In this document: piece by piece, positions 23,201 through 38,200 of the stretch
Layout of the letters: each line of letters begins with the position of its first letter
Position numbering within the stretch: position 1 is the stretch's first letter
DNA from: Membranipora membranacea
Lineage: Eukaryota; Bryozoa; Gymnolaemata; Cheilostomatida; Membraniporidae
Assembly (NCBI GenBank): GCA_914767715.1
Contig: OU612066.1
Location: 24,650,283-24,714,282 of the forward strand
Length of the DNA stretch: 64,000 nucleotides
Direction: 5' to 3'
Notes under the pieces: model-generated
What the model was told of the DNA's origin: nothing
Seen by the model: only the letters and a program-made list of their open reading frames with translations
Database searches by the model: none
Position numbers and translations under genes: made by a program

Positions 23201-26200
23201 ATATCTACTCAACAACAGTCAACAGCACTCCTCCTTTAGGCCTTATATAATCATTATCATGAGTCATGGAAGGTTTGCTGACAAATCAAACAAATCATGC
23301 ATCTTGACTTGTCTGAAATTGTATTTTTAATCTTATCACCATTTTTTATTAATGAACTTTTGAGGCTTATCTATTAGAGCCACTAGGTACCGCTACCAAG
23401 TAAATAGATAAAATCGATTGAGAAGCTTGACCATAGACTTAATATATATAATTCTATGAGCCTGACATATTATGTGTTTCATAATGCATAGATATTGATG
23501 TACTGGGTAAACAAGGACTGGCCGCCCTCCATCTTGCCGTAAAACACAGACGTAAAGAATGTGTGCAGATGTTATTATCACATGGTGCCAAACTCAATGT
23601 CTATGACTCCTACGGAAAGACAGCCACACATATTGCAGCCAGAAAAGCTTCCAAAGAAATACTACAGGTAGGTAGAATATGTCTTTGCGCGATGTGATCA
23701 TTGGTTTGCTATTTTCATTGTTCTTGAACCTCTCCCTTGTTGAAAACGGAACCAAATATATTCTGTTTTCAACGAGGGGTACAACAACATTGAAAATAAA
23801 AAAACAAATGATCATGTCTTATTCAATAAGACAATAACACTCTTATTTAATAAGAGTGCAGTTTTACACATGACATGACATGAAAATCAGGAAGGAGTAA
23901 GAGCAAACAACTCCGATTTCTCTATAGGAATGCTGTCTTTTGGGCTTTCGATTCCAAGCATATCCAATAAATACAATATTACTTATGAATAGTTTCCAAT
24001 TCCAATAATATACTACCGTATTTTCTGAATGTTATGAGTGGGCTGGGGCATATTGTCAATTATCTATCAGCTGTACATTGAATGTGTGTAATCAAGGGTA
24101 GCAACTAGGACGGAAATTTTAATAAAAATATTTCCTGTGAAATCGCATATGCACTTCCTGAAGGGATTTATATGTGATTGTGTCATTATGCAAAGTTTAG
24201 AGACTTGCAAGCTGTCAACTCCACAGAGAATGAAATGTAGAATCTGTGACATAGTAGTGTTCAATCAGGAGTGGAAAAATAATGTCCCATTCCACCAACT
24301 TCCATTGCCATGCCAATTTACCTGATGATTCAAATTACTGCAAATAATTCATCTCCAAATGTTTCCTGGCTTTAATTTGTCAACCAATACAGATTTGTCG
24401 GTAAATGATACATGACATATGTATTGCTTGAAGTACTATATAGCATTGTCCTATATAGTCGCATGTTGCACCTGGCAAGTGGGGGTGTTGAGTCAGCTGA
24501 TCCTGCCGCAAGGAGTATTAGTTTAGTGCTACCCTGCAAACTTAAAAGGCAAGTAGTTTTCAACTGAAAACAAAATTTAAGTTTACATGGTTTTGTGATC
24601 TGATATGAGGTGTCTCGGAATCATACTCAACACATAACTGTCCTCAATGCTCAAAATTATGAGCAATGTTGTGGCCAGTCATCCATTGCAAACCTCGAAG
24701 GACATTAACCCACGCACATACCAAGTGTCGTCAGCAATCTGCACCCAACATAAACTATGAGTTATGTCATTTGGCGACCCATATTTTGTGCTGACCCTGA
24801 CATTGTACAATAGGGACCTTAAGGGCATATCCTGCGCTTGAGTGATCAATATTATTTGCAAATTTTCTTTGAGATCAGTGCATTTATTTTTCCTGTAACT
24901 GAATCAGTAATTATGAGTGACTCTCATTATTACGCAGGCGACGAAGCGCAAGAAGGATACTATATAAATGAACTGCTTTCTCTATCCTAAGTGAACCATA
25001 ACTAGTGAAAACATGGGTGTATATACGCAAATTTCCTTTTTAGCATTCAGTGAGCTACGATAGCATCCCTCGAAGACCCATGAATACGCCTTCATATGCA
25101 GCTCATGCATAATCAGTACTGGTTAAAGAGAGACAACTCTCATATTGAGAAGAGAGACTTTAAATTTTAAAGAAAGAACTTTCAAATTTTAAAGAAAGAG
25201 AATTCAAATTTTTAAGAGACATAATCCAATTTTTTAAAAAGATAGAATTGTTGGAGTTTTACATAGCAATTCTTCAGACTTTATTGGTTCTCAAATTAGA
25301 TTCATCTAGCCTTGTCACGCAGAAACATTTTTGGTTTGGGAAGCAGCCACGTAACATGGCTATGATTCATCTGCCCTATATGTTCAGTAACATTAGGGTC
25401 TGTTAATGCATATCCCACAATGCAACTTTCTGGAATTTCCAGCAAAATCATGTCTATAATTGATGATGAGATTGAGTCATAGACTTAATAAAAATGTAAT
25501 AGTAAAAAGTAATCAATGAATTCAAATACAAATAACATTAATCAGTCTATGGATCGACCTGAAGTTGCAATACATAAACAGAAGTTGACCTTATCATTAC
25601 AGATTCTACTGAAGGAGAAAGATGCTGACGTGGATGTGGAGAGTAGAGAAGGTTACACTCCTCTACATGCTGCCGTAGTCAGTGGATCAGTCGAAATCTG
25701 TCAACTTCTGGTCAGTGTGTAACTCATCTCCTGGAAACGGAAAACATAACACCTTGTTTTAAATTGTCATATAGGATTTGAGTTTCTATTTAAGTTGAAC
25801 ACTATTTTACACGTGGGTTGGTCTGTCACTGTGGAATGTTTTAGCAAACTGTCTCATTGGTCCTGAAAAACGAAACCCTAATTAAGACTCGGGAACTTTA
25901 AAGTGCCGTCTTCAGGTCAGATCCAGTAGTCATACTAGCCTTAGTCAACTGCCATAAATGAATATGAATATTGAATATATAAAACGTCTTCTTGTTACTT
26001 TCTACACTGACCAGGAGAACCTAGCCTGCCCATGCTGAGGTGAATCCATGCCTTGGTGTTGTCATGGGATAGCGATAACATGAAAAGCGTTGAGGTTCTT
26101 TTGTTGATATTAATTTCACTTCACTCCATGAGTTGGCATAATGTGATCACCTGAGTCAGCAATTTAGCAATTGACTTTATGAATCTTGCATATAATCCAC

Positions 26201-29200
26201 CATCTATTAATAATTCAAACTGAATGCAGCTTAGCTTACAAGAAGATTTTCTGTATGGTCAGATAAAATATTCTCTTAAAGTCTCTTAAGAGTCGGGGAA
26301 GCTCAGACTAGATAAATGATGACACATGGTTTCATGTCTAACGGTCATTATTTCTGTGATTTAGATAAAGTCAGGTGCCGATGTATACAAAGCAGATATT
26401 GGAAATCAGACACCGCTGATATTTGCTGCGATGGACAAATACCCTGAAGTCCTTCAACTTATCATTAGTGCAGGTAGTCATAGTATATTATCATACTAAG
26501 TACACATCCGGATTATTGATCATTTCCGGTATACTATCTCGTGATTGCATTGCTGAATGGATATTGACCCATGAATTATTAGACCTTAATAAGCTTTTAT
26601 TGCTCAATTACACTCTTGAAACACTTTACTGTATTTTGAATACGATACAAGTCATTTTTTAACTGAAATTTTTTGATTTGCTTCAATACGATTAACCTAG
26701 TGATTAGGATGGATTTTTAAGTAATAGCAATAAACTTCACATAACTTAAAACTTAACCACTTTTCTTTATGAGTGTTTGACTTTGGACTTAATTCTGTTT
26801 AATGTTGTTAGCCAGGAAAACATCTCATAGGTTTGATGGATACTTACATCACAAAGACCATGAAGGTTCCAATGCTTTACACCTTGCAGTGGTTAACAAT
26901 CACTACGAGAATGTCAAACTGCTTCTGGAGGCTGGAGCTCAAGTCAACTATCCCAGAGTAAGAGTCATCATCTATACCATTCGCTCACACATGCGGTTTA
27001 TCTTTGCTTATACATTTTTAAAGCTGTCAATTGAAAGAAAAATGTATGACATTGATCAGATAACAACATATTTTACACGCCAAATTCCATCAGCTCCGTC
27101 CATGATAAGACCTAGCAGTGTCACACAGCATACTGGCGTTTTATATTTTTGTGAACCAAAGAAGACCCTTGTGGGCTGCGTGTCAAGGCTAGAGCAGATC
27201 TAGTAACGTTTTATTATTGCTTCCGCTGTCAATGCTGCTTCTACAAAGTCTAATATATGGCAGTGTACTGTTTCAGGCAATGAGTGACACATCTGAATTC
27301 GGTGTAAGTTGCAAAAGAGATGAGTGTCATGAATATTCAATGATTTGTTTCAAGCCTACTGGTCTACTATTGATTATAATCATTGTAATGATACACCTTG
27401 ATTACAAAGTACTAAGCTGTTTGGGTTCTTTCAATAACATTAGCAGCACATGCCTTGATTTGGGTAATGTGCATTTACAAAAATGTATGTCAAACTTACC
27501 TAGTGCAATCATTTCATGGGTTTTGCTCGTCACTTTCGTCAAAAAATCACAGTAGTGCATTGGTTGCCTTGATCACTGCTATACTATTCTTGCTGATCTG
27601 GTGAATGGTTGTGTCATTATGTGAAATTATGCTTAGAAGTTTTCTCCCCTGTAAAAAGATGTAACAACTCCCAATTATCAATCTTTAATTTGTTGTAATA
27701 ATTCATGGTTGCAAATTTACAAGCTATCATGCTGCTGTACCTATACCCTACATCCGTATCTCTTATCAGCTCACCCATACCATAACATCATTTTCAATTA
27801 TTATAATGAACAGGCGGACAATGTAGTGGTTATTTGTGTGTTTGATTTTGATCTTCTGTCTATGCATTGCATGATTTCCTGTCTACTTGACTGTGAAGGC
27901 CAATGTATGATAGCTGTTGCAAATGGCTTGATAAGCTGTTGTCACCATTCTTCACGATTACTCTTAATCTCCAGAACATCAATAATGTTTATATATGTTT
28001 GGTGATATTAGAGCGGGAGGCTAAGGGTAGGGAGATTTAGACATGTTATCAACATCTCCGTAAATGCACCAGCTGCAGCCCAATTATTGCACTTACTGTT
28101 GTTAGGGCTATTATTTTGTGACTAATGTACTCATGTTTGCCATTAGTATGTTGATCAAACATAACTGTATCTCACAATTCTTACCACGTTCATTTGTCAT
28201 TGAATATTAAATTGATGTCCTGGCTTCAGTGTCCAAGGATTATTTAGCAGTGTTTCTATCGATTGTAGGATGACCACGCCACAGCCTTGCATATGGTAGC
28301 CGTGTTTGGTTTTGATCCAATAGCCACTCTTCTTATAGATCATGGAGGAGATCTGAATGTAAAAACACACAATGAACACACTCCTCTGCACAGGTACAGC
28401 AATTCAAATAATGAAATTATAATAATATAACTTTTATAATATATTATCATTAAATGCAATTATAATTATGATATAAAATGATAAAAAAATCATATAATTT
28501 TAAATTATAATATGATGTAACCTTTTATATTGATTGTTAGTATTTGTGTGGTTGTCTTGAATTTAACACACATTTTGGAACGGTTTGGGTTTTAAATATT
28601 GAGGATCCTTATACCACCGTGTAAAACAACAGTTTTTATATAGGGGTTGAAAAAAAACCTACAATGTTTCTACATAATATCTAGCACACAAACATAACCA
28701 ATAATTAACATCATATTTTTCCAGCAATTATTTCTTGTTGAGCTGATGAGCCGTGTTAACTTTTGGTTCTTAATTTTGCAGGGCTGCTATTTACAACTCG
28801 AAATCGTGTGCTGAAATATTCATAGCAAATGTAAGTACAATGAACAATCAGTGGGGTGTCAATTTGTAGGAATATCCATCGGTCTGTGTTGAAGTGATTG
28901 CCCGGAAGGTAGGCTACAATGTCATACAAGTTCTCTGTTCTAATGGCATCATACTTTGCAATAGCTCGCTTGCTTGCGGTTTCATGTGTACAAGCTGATT
29001 CCTCATACAACATGTGTTAGTGTGCTGCGATATGACAGTATAATAATGAATTGCAAGATTATTCATACCTTCACATTTATTCGTCCATGTATATTAACCC
29101 TTCAAAGTTTCTTTCACCAAATGTCAGATTTACCATGGCAAATCGCTGTTTGGGCCTTTGTGATGCAAAGTTAATATGTCTCGGATTTGTTCTAACAGGG

Positions 29201-32200
29201 TGCGTTGGTTGACAGTCCAGGTCCAGAGGGAAAGACTCCCTTACACTACGCAGTGCAGAAAGCTAGCCTGGATACTATCAGACTATTGCTCCAGGAAGGC
29301 GCAAAGCCTAAACTAACAGATGATTGTGGGAGAACGATTCTACACTTTGTAGTTCATAATGATGACCTCACATGCCTAGAGCTGCTAATGGAACTTCTAC
29401 CAAAGGTGTGAACCAGCGTTAACTTTCATTTTTTGGATTTAATTCACCATTATCGGAAAAGTTAGTTGATATCTAACTATGTACAGAACCTCAAAAACAA
29501 ATATTGATGACTCACCTTATTTATGGACTTTATTACGTTAAAAGTTAATAAAATTATCAATATTGACATTTCATTATTGCACTCTATGGTATTGCTTTTG
29601 TATCATTTAACAGGGATTACTGTGCGAGTTGTTGGAATCTGTTGATGTTGATGAACGCACGCCTCTTCATTATTGTGCTGAAGCTGGAAAACTGGAGCTG
29701 CTCAATAAACTACTGGAACTCGGCGCAGTGGCCTCTAGCAAAGATGAGCAGGAAAAAACTCCTATCCATCTAGCTGCAGAGTAGGTTTACTCCTTCCTAT
29801 CACTAGTCACTGTGAAACTTTACCAATCTTACCTTCCAACCAAGGACTTAAAGTCCCTCTCAAATCTTGGCTCAATGCTATAGTCTTCAAAATTCATGTC
29901 AAAACTTTTAGGCAACAACAGTACACCCTGCCACCCTCCCTGCTGCCAGAACACGCTGTCGACTTTTATTAGTTGTCTACTCTTTTGACATGAGGGCACA
30001 ATACTCGAATTTTCATTGACATAGTTACAACAGGGTGGGTGTCCCACCCTCCCTGGTTACAATACTGTGAAAATTTATTTCCATAGCTTTTTCGAGTAGT
30101 TACAGCAACTTGATTCTAGCTTAGATTCTAGCTAGAATCAATAGATACAACAAATTGATTCTAGCTTTCTTAAACTACTTTTGATTTTATTTTTGCACAC
30201 GGTCTCATTTGCCCTCGTTGTATTCATCGGTGATGAATAAAGTTAATAATATCTATCTATCTAGATGTTCATCATCTCACATAATTTCCTTTCTCTGTCC
30301 TACAGGAATGGACACGCTCTGTGTGTTGAAGCGCTATTCAATCATAGCAGGTCTGAAATCAATGACGATGATGTCGATGGGAGGACGCCGATGTTGTTAG
30401 CTTGCCTCAGCGGCCATTATGGATGTGTGAAAGTGCTACTCAGGTAAAAAAGGGCCTGATCAGTATGAGAAGTAGATGATGTGAGAAGTACAGACTCCTG
30501 TCCCTCAGCACGTGTGTGTGGTTTTGATTTTGACCCTTCTTCAGTCTACTAACTATCAGCCCTATGTGCTTTAGGTTTGCTCCAACTGATCTGCAAACTT
30601 GGTATACTGCAAACACCGGAACTCCACTAAGGCAACCTTATGGCTCTCACGGAAGCAGCAACTTACCTTTCTAATTAGTGATGGAACACTTCTCTGATTC
30701 TAACCCAGCTGGAAAATTGCTGTTAACATTGTCTAGTCAATTTTATTGAATGTGTACAACCTGTCCCAACAACTAAGATTACAAATTTTTGTTGAAAGGT
30801 GCATTTGTGGTATGGCTTTATATTATTGTCACAGGTTTGGTGGTGACGTTGCTGCTAGAGGTCGTGATGAAGCTAATCATTCAGCTTTGACCTTGGCTGC
30901 TGCCAAAGGTCACCTTGAGCTTGTGGATTTACTTTTAGATAATGGTGGAATGATTGATATTGCCACCAAAATGAGGGTAAGACAATCAATGATTTTAAAT
31001 AATCGCTTTTCTCAGGCTTGACTTAGTATCTTCAATGAGATCAGGTGTGTTACTTCGTTACCAGACAGCATTTCCGAGGTAGCTAATAAGAGGCGGCACC
31101 AGTAACATTTGTATTAATATGAAACATTTTGTTTTCATATTAAGAACATTTTAAGATCGGGTAACGTTTGTATTAAGATGAAAAATCTTTGTTCTTTGTT
31201 ATTAAGAACTCAATGAACTCCCTCTCCGGAGAGGGAGCTCATTATTAAGATCATAATTTTTTTGTTTCGCCCTTTTTTGTTCCATATTTAATGGCACTTT
31301 TGAATAACATGAAAAATGATATTGATGCCAATGAAGTTATAAAAAACTGAGTGAACCCTGCCGGTACTTAAGCCTTGTTACTCTAATTTTAGGAGACAGC
31401 CTTACATTTAGCCTGCGCGGGAGATCACGTGTCGGTCGTCAAACTGCTAATTTCTCGTAACGCTAGTGTGGTGGCTCGTACCATCAACGGTCAGACACCC
31501 CTAGATATGGCCATCGAGCATAGATCACAGGCTAGTGCTGCAGCTATAATCAGCAGTGACAAGTAAGACCAAAGTCTGTATTCTTCTTTGTCAGCGTCTT
31601 TTGCTTTTAGTCATTCAAGTAAGGGTGATAATTGTTTATGATATTTAGTTAGTTAGTTGTTCTCAACATTTCAACCATTTTTTGCATCCAAATATCATTG
31701 AATTTTGTACTTTGAATAGAACTGAAACAGAATAGCAAGATATTCAGTTTCAGTTTCATTTCAGCTTGTTATCACCTACCGATAAACCACCAAAATGTAT
31801 AGAAGCCATAGAATCATTGTTTTCGTATAGAGTCAGCTATAAAAGATGATAAATCCACCCTCTATCTGAATGTAGATCTGCCTATCTTGAGCCAGTCTGA
31901 GCCCCCCAGATTCTTGCCTCCCGCTTGTTGGCCCTCAACTTGAGATGATTTTCCTTTTACATTTTAACTCGGACGAATCTTTCATCTCTATAGGTGGGAG
32001 GATGCCATGTCTTGCCTAGATAAGCAGGGACACAATCCGCTGCCGATGCTCGTAGCATTCATGCCGTCTGTAGCCAGCTTAGTCATGGATAACTGTATCA
32101 AACCAGAAGGAGATGTCGAAGATGAGGAATACCAAGTGACGTATAACTTTAAGTATATAGACCCTCACCCAGATAGTATCGTGTGTCAGCGAGGCCCCAA

Positions 32201-35200
32201 AATCTGGTATTGCAATGTGAGTAGTACTTTTAAAGTTTCATTCACATCTCATTAAAATTACAGAATAGTAAAATTACAAAATGTAATTATTTTTCTTTTT
32301 TTTATAAAGTATTAAAAAAGAAAAAGAAAAATTAATAAATTTTGTAATTTTTCTTTACTGTTATCTTTTGATGTCAGATGATTGTTTTGATTGATCGACA
32401 TGTGTGTTGACCAAAATTGCATTACATCGCATACTCCTCTTTATGCAGACTCTATAAGTTATGACTCAATTTAATTGAGGCATATTGGTTCCTTGAGCTT
32501 TATATGAATTCTCTTTTCAGTCAATTAGACTTTGCTCAATCCTCAATCGAAAACTTTAAATTAATTTTCCTGCAGAATGCCATTTTCACAAAAGTATACA
32601 ATCTAAAAAAGAAATTCTTCTAGAAACTTTGCGTAACAAATGACAATTCGGAGGGAGAAGTTCGATCTGATATAGCAGTATTGAGCCTTAGTTGGAGGTA
32701 AGATATTTTGTGTCTTTAAATTTTAAATTTAATTTTTAGGATATCGCTGAACATAATTGTGACCAGCTTATCAATCATGAGCTGACGTATCATAGCATGG
32801 AATTTAAATGGTGAGTGGTAAAAATACAAAAAACTTGGAAAGACAAACTATCAACATCATTGTTTGAATGCTTTCTATGGAAATGTTTGTCCCTTAGAAC
32901 AGAAATAATAATAAAATTTTTGAAAATACGCAAATTAATGTTATTACACTAATCGCATGAGAAAGTGATTTGATGGCCAGTATAACAAGGGTCAACCAAT
33001 CATGCCCATCATTTAAATACAGAAATTTAGTCATGACCAGTTACTCTTTCGAAAATTTGCGTTCTATTTTACTTGGTTAACAATGTTTAATATTCATTAT
33101 CGGCTAAGCTTTCTACATACATATTTTCTTTATCATACAGGAAGACATTTGTACAGACTTCATTCATGTTAGACTTTCTTTACTACGTGGTAGTGGTGAT
33201 CACCTTGTCAGCATTTATTATATTGATACCGCATATCACAAGTGACTACTACGATATACAAGGCTGTCCAATGATACTCTCCGAGGAAGAAGCGGCCAAT
33301 GAGACGCTGCGGGAATTCTACTATCAGGTGTGTTCAAATATTATGCATAGGGTTACATGTATATCAGTGGCCTGTAGTTCTAGAGGAGGCAGGGAGGCAC
33401 TGCCCCCCCCCCCCCCCCCCCCTACAATACTTAATGCTTTGTAAAGTGGCCTCAACACAAAATTGAATTATCCATGTCAGAAAAGACTCCGTGTCACAAT
33501 TTGCTCCAATGGGATTTCTGCTTGCATTTTATAGAGACACTTTTGAGGCTGGAGGTTGTCTTTATGTGTGCAATATCTGACTCAGAGTTTCTTGAGAAGG
33601 ATTTCGACTGCGGTTTTATAACATTTTAAATACCGCAAAGACAAAATCAATTCTACATTTCTATACAATAAAGTTGGTGTGTTGCCAGATTTTATAATTG
33701 TTCACTGTATTGCAGAATGGCACATATGACAGATATAACATAAGTACACCTGGCTTGCTGAGCATGGTGCAGTCATTTCAGATCACTGCTGGAGTTCTAT
33801 TCTTCAGTAGTGTTTTGAGATTGGTTTTCAGCATCATCACATTGGTGAGTGGATCAGTGATGCTTAATTTCTCTGCTCTCTTTTAACACACCGGAACCAA
33901 AAATAGTATATTTGGAAACGATTCAAAACAATTAAAAAATATCTACAGTTTTTTACTAGCGACCTGGCTTGAATTATGCAACTGAAACTTGAAACATTGA
34001 TATGCAGGTTCTTTATATAGCATAGTTAATAATTATTGTAAACTTGGTGTATGGCCGATAGTCCTCTGTCAGCACCTAATTGACAACCATAAAAAAGCCT
34101 CGGAATTCTGAATTAAAACTGATCAGAGAGTTTCATTCGAAAAATATCATTGAATTGAACATATATTGAACCGCTGTCTTCAAAATCTTTTCTTTTCTGT
34201 TTATTCAGAGACTACAATTTTTCCAGCAAGGAAACACGTATTCAACAATCATAATGATTGGGTGTGTTACCTTAGCAATAGGTCTGATCAACCTAGAAAC
34301 TTTGGTCATGTGTTCAACTGGGTGGAGATTCGCCTGGATTGGGATAATGGTCAGCTGGGGGAATCTCATCACTTACATTATTAGGTATGAATGCCAATTA
34401 CCTTATTAGACTCAATACTACTAAGATATACTATTGCATGCTAGCCTGAGCCCCCAGAATTTTGCCCCCCCCCCTTGAAGGCACTGAGATCTGAACAGAA
34501 CACCATCCCTGCTGGTGCTCTAACCGGGGTGTCCCAAACTCCTCGCTGAGAACCTCTTACACCTATGTGGAGTTGTCCTTTCTTGTATATCAAGAGCATA
34601 ACTCCTTGTAGTCTTTCAACTTCTTTAATAAGCATGCTACATATTATCACAGAGTAAGGATATACAGAGGGGACACTTCAATGATAGTATAGTGCCTGTG
34701 GTTTTTGATTCACTGGGTAAAAATTGTGCACAGCTGGATGCCAAAAACTCACTATCTCTATACGTCATAATGGCATTTTGCTTGCAGACATCCCTACCTT
34801 TGATGGGCCATAATTCATTCTGTATTTATCCTAAAGACTGATTTCCAACTTTGTTGGAATGTCCATCCTTCAAGCTATACACCATATTGTTGTCATTTTT
34901 TGCTCAGATACATAGGCTAAGAGCTATCTGCATTTGCAAAATGAGTTTTATCATATAGATTTACATGTGACAATTGATAAACTTCTGGTCATCAAAATTA
35001 GGAAATGTCCGTGTATTGACCTAGGCCACATGTAAGTCTATATGATACAACTCATTTTAAAAACACAGATAGCTCATAGCCTATGTATCTTAGCAAAAAA
35101 TGACAATAATATGGTGTATAGCTTGAAGATTGGACATTCCAACAAAGTTGGAAATCAGTCTTTAGGATAAATACAGAATGAATTATGGCCCTTCAAAGGT

Positions 35201-38200
35201 AGGGATATCTGCAAGAAAAAATGCCATTATAACACAAAGAGATAATTAGTTTTTGGCATCCAGCTGTGCACAATTTTCCCCCAGTGAATCAAAAACCACA
35301 GGCACTATAACTATCATTGAATTGTCCCCTCTGTATATCCTTACTCTGTGATATAATTGCGTTATTTGTCTGTAGGTTCCCAGTGGTTGGTATTTACGTC
35401 ACGATGTTCCAGAAAGTACTTGTCAGTGTGGTGAAGGTAAGTAGTCAAACTAGTAGCTTTCTTCTATTGGTATTATAAATAATGATCAAACAAGGTCGCT
35501 GGTATATACCAGCGACCTTGGCAAAGCCTAAACTAGAGGCAAGTCTTACCACTTTAACTAGAGGCAAGTCTGAGCACTTAAACTATAGGTGAGTTTGAAA
35601 CTTACTGCTGTTTGATAATAAAAAGAGTTGTGCTTTTCTGCAGACACTGGCGGTGCTGATAGTCTTCTTTGTCTGCTATGCGTTCTGCTTCTTCATCATT
35701 CTTCATGACAGGGTAAGTATGAATGATCCTCAGATTTTTACATTCAAGTTTCATATTAAGTGGTGCAGGGAGACATGGGGAAAAAGTAGTCCTAATCTAT
35801 CCATGGATATTTTACTTGGTATTTTTTAACAACGCTAACAGTGTGTAAACTTGATTTAAGCAATGACATAATCTATGGGAAATGTTTTATTACACGGAGT
35901 GAAAGTTGATGCACCAATGTGCTGACGTTCAAGTCAAAGTAAATTTCAAACGAGTATCCCACAATGCAATTTTCTTGAATTCTAAAAGACATTAAGTCAA
36001 TGATAACCAATATTGTTAGACCTGAGAATTCGGCGTAAAATTTACATTATAGGAATGCTTCTAACATAACAAGGGACCATTTTTCAGCAAGAATTCTCAG
36101 AACCGTTGATAGTTATGAGTACAGTACTGGATATGGCTCTGGGAGAGCTGAATTACGTTGATAGGTTCGTCACAGGTAACACTGGTCCACTCAGAATAGA
36201 CGGTCTAGTCCTGATCACTCTGTTCATGGTCTGTGTGCCGATCGCGCTGATGAATCTTCTTATTGGTGTGGCTGTTGGGGACATAGAAGCTATAAAAAAT
36301 CAAGCAGAGATCAGACTTTTAACTAACCAGGTTTGTATAGAACTACTTCATTAGAAATCTAGAGTTTGGTATGAATCTTTTATTGTATGGGGTTCACTCT
36401 CCGTAAAACTACTTTGTCCTGCAAGTCAATTAGATCAATTTAGGGCTGAATTATTAATTCTTACAAGCCAAGGTTTTACTTCCATTACCAATTGGAAATG
36501 CTATTTCCTGCTCACCTCATCTGAGTGTTACTGTGAATTGATGAAAATCTACCCTAAAGAGTTAATCTAATCCAAAAAACAATTGGCACATGGTATTAAT
36601 GGCCTACAGAAGGCCTTCTTTACCAATCCCTACATACATTTATACCCACAATATCAATCAATTTTATATCAGACGCTCTTTGCTCATCAACTCTGAGTCT
36701 TAATAGTATTCAGTTCTCAATTTGGGCCGGGTTGGTTGTAGTGGCTATAATGTAGCCCCATAGCAGCATTTTAACTTTAGTCGCTCTTATCTAAAACACT
36801 GCCTCAGTCTTCAAAATAGATGACAGCGCTCAGCAATTAACTTTCAATTTACAGATCAAAACAATCGATGAATACGGCAGATACAACCTGAAATACTTCC
36901 AGAGAAGATGGCACACTGATAGCACAGTAGTCTATCCCAATAGAAGGAGTAAGAACATCATAGCAATGGTAATTCCTTCTCATCTAGAACGTCTAGTTTA
37001 ATTACCAATAAAAATAGTTTTCACACATTAACAAGGATTGCTGCTAGTGCATTTCATTATCAGCCACACCACACCCTATCCTAGCTCGTCTTGACAAGCT
37101 TTGTTTGGAGGGGGAAGGGGGGGGGGGTGGGAAACAAGCTTTGTTTGGAGGGGGAAGGGGGGGGGGGGTGGGAAACAAAGCTTGTCAACCATTGCGAGCT
37201 CGAGATCCAGAAAAGGATTGTCCCCTCTTGAGACCGAGTAGATAACTTCCTGATAATGATTTCACGCTCGCAAGAGTTGACAAGCTTTGTTCCCCTCCCC
37301 CCACCGAGACAAGAGGCTAATTCCACCCCTATTCGTTGGGGGTGTGGTTAATAACGAAATGCAATACCAGCAACCGGTCAACGTTTGAACACTACTATAG
37401 CTTCTCACTTCTAGCCAATACATCCGTTATTGCGGTGGTTTCAGTGGAGAGAACCACAGAATGTATATATATCCAAATTCTGTGTGAACTTTGTGTGAGA
37501 GGTGTACTTCATTTGTACTTTCTGCTGTGAGATAATTTAAATTGGTTCAATCATGATTCTGCTTTATCTTTGTTTATTGTTTAAAAGGCCTCCTTTGCAA
37601 ACAAAACACGAAGGCGATCCAGTAACGCAGATTAAAAATACTCAAACATTTAAACTGATACTGTTTCGCACTGAGAATCCCGCAGATGCTAGTTGGGGAC
37701 CTGGTCCGGGTCTACCCACAACACACAACTGTATGATAGTGTTTCCTTTTCTGCTGTTGTAGGCTTTCTGTTGGGTGAGAAAATATGAAAAGTTTTGTTG
37801 TTGCAACTACGTAAATTATCATGATTTACACAAATAGTCTTTCAACTAAACCTGCTCGTGCTTTTTCTTTCCGCAGAGTTCTTGTTATTATTGTCTAATA
37901 TCATGTGCAGATCCTCATGTGTCACATTTGGTGTCAGTTTGTTCGCATTAGTGGATGCTCTGTGGTCTTCACATAATCTCCCCTTGTTTTGAGTATGCTG
38001 AAGTAACAAGTGCATAACAATCAATTTTAATTCTCATTATTAATAGTATTTCTGTGGGAATATTTACTGTGGAGAAATCAAGATTCAGTGTTAACTTCAT
38101 CTTCCCTACTGTCGTTTGAAAACCCAGATTGGACAATATTAGATATGGGTTCACCAGGTGGTAGATGTAAATTGCTTAGTCGAAGTGCATGGTGATTTTC

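Noticed and set aside
33402-33422. Poly-C run that appears as a proline stretch after TRPA exon 16
   Set aside because: It lies beyond the exon 16 donor at 33,327 and is intronic homopolymer, not coding.
37081-37326. G-rich repeats with a minus-strand ORF (also 44,710-45,019)
   Set aside because: Low-complexity G-rich blocks around an AAGCTTTG motif inside TRPA intron 22; the ORF has no features.
37553-37762. 69-codon ORF present in both duplication units (also 45,179-45,388)
   Set aside because: Lies in TRPA intron 22; shared only because of the recent duplication, with no recognisable domain.
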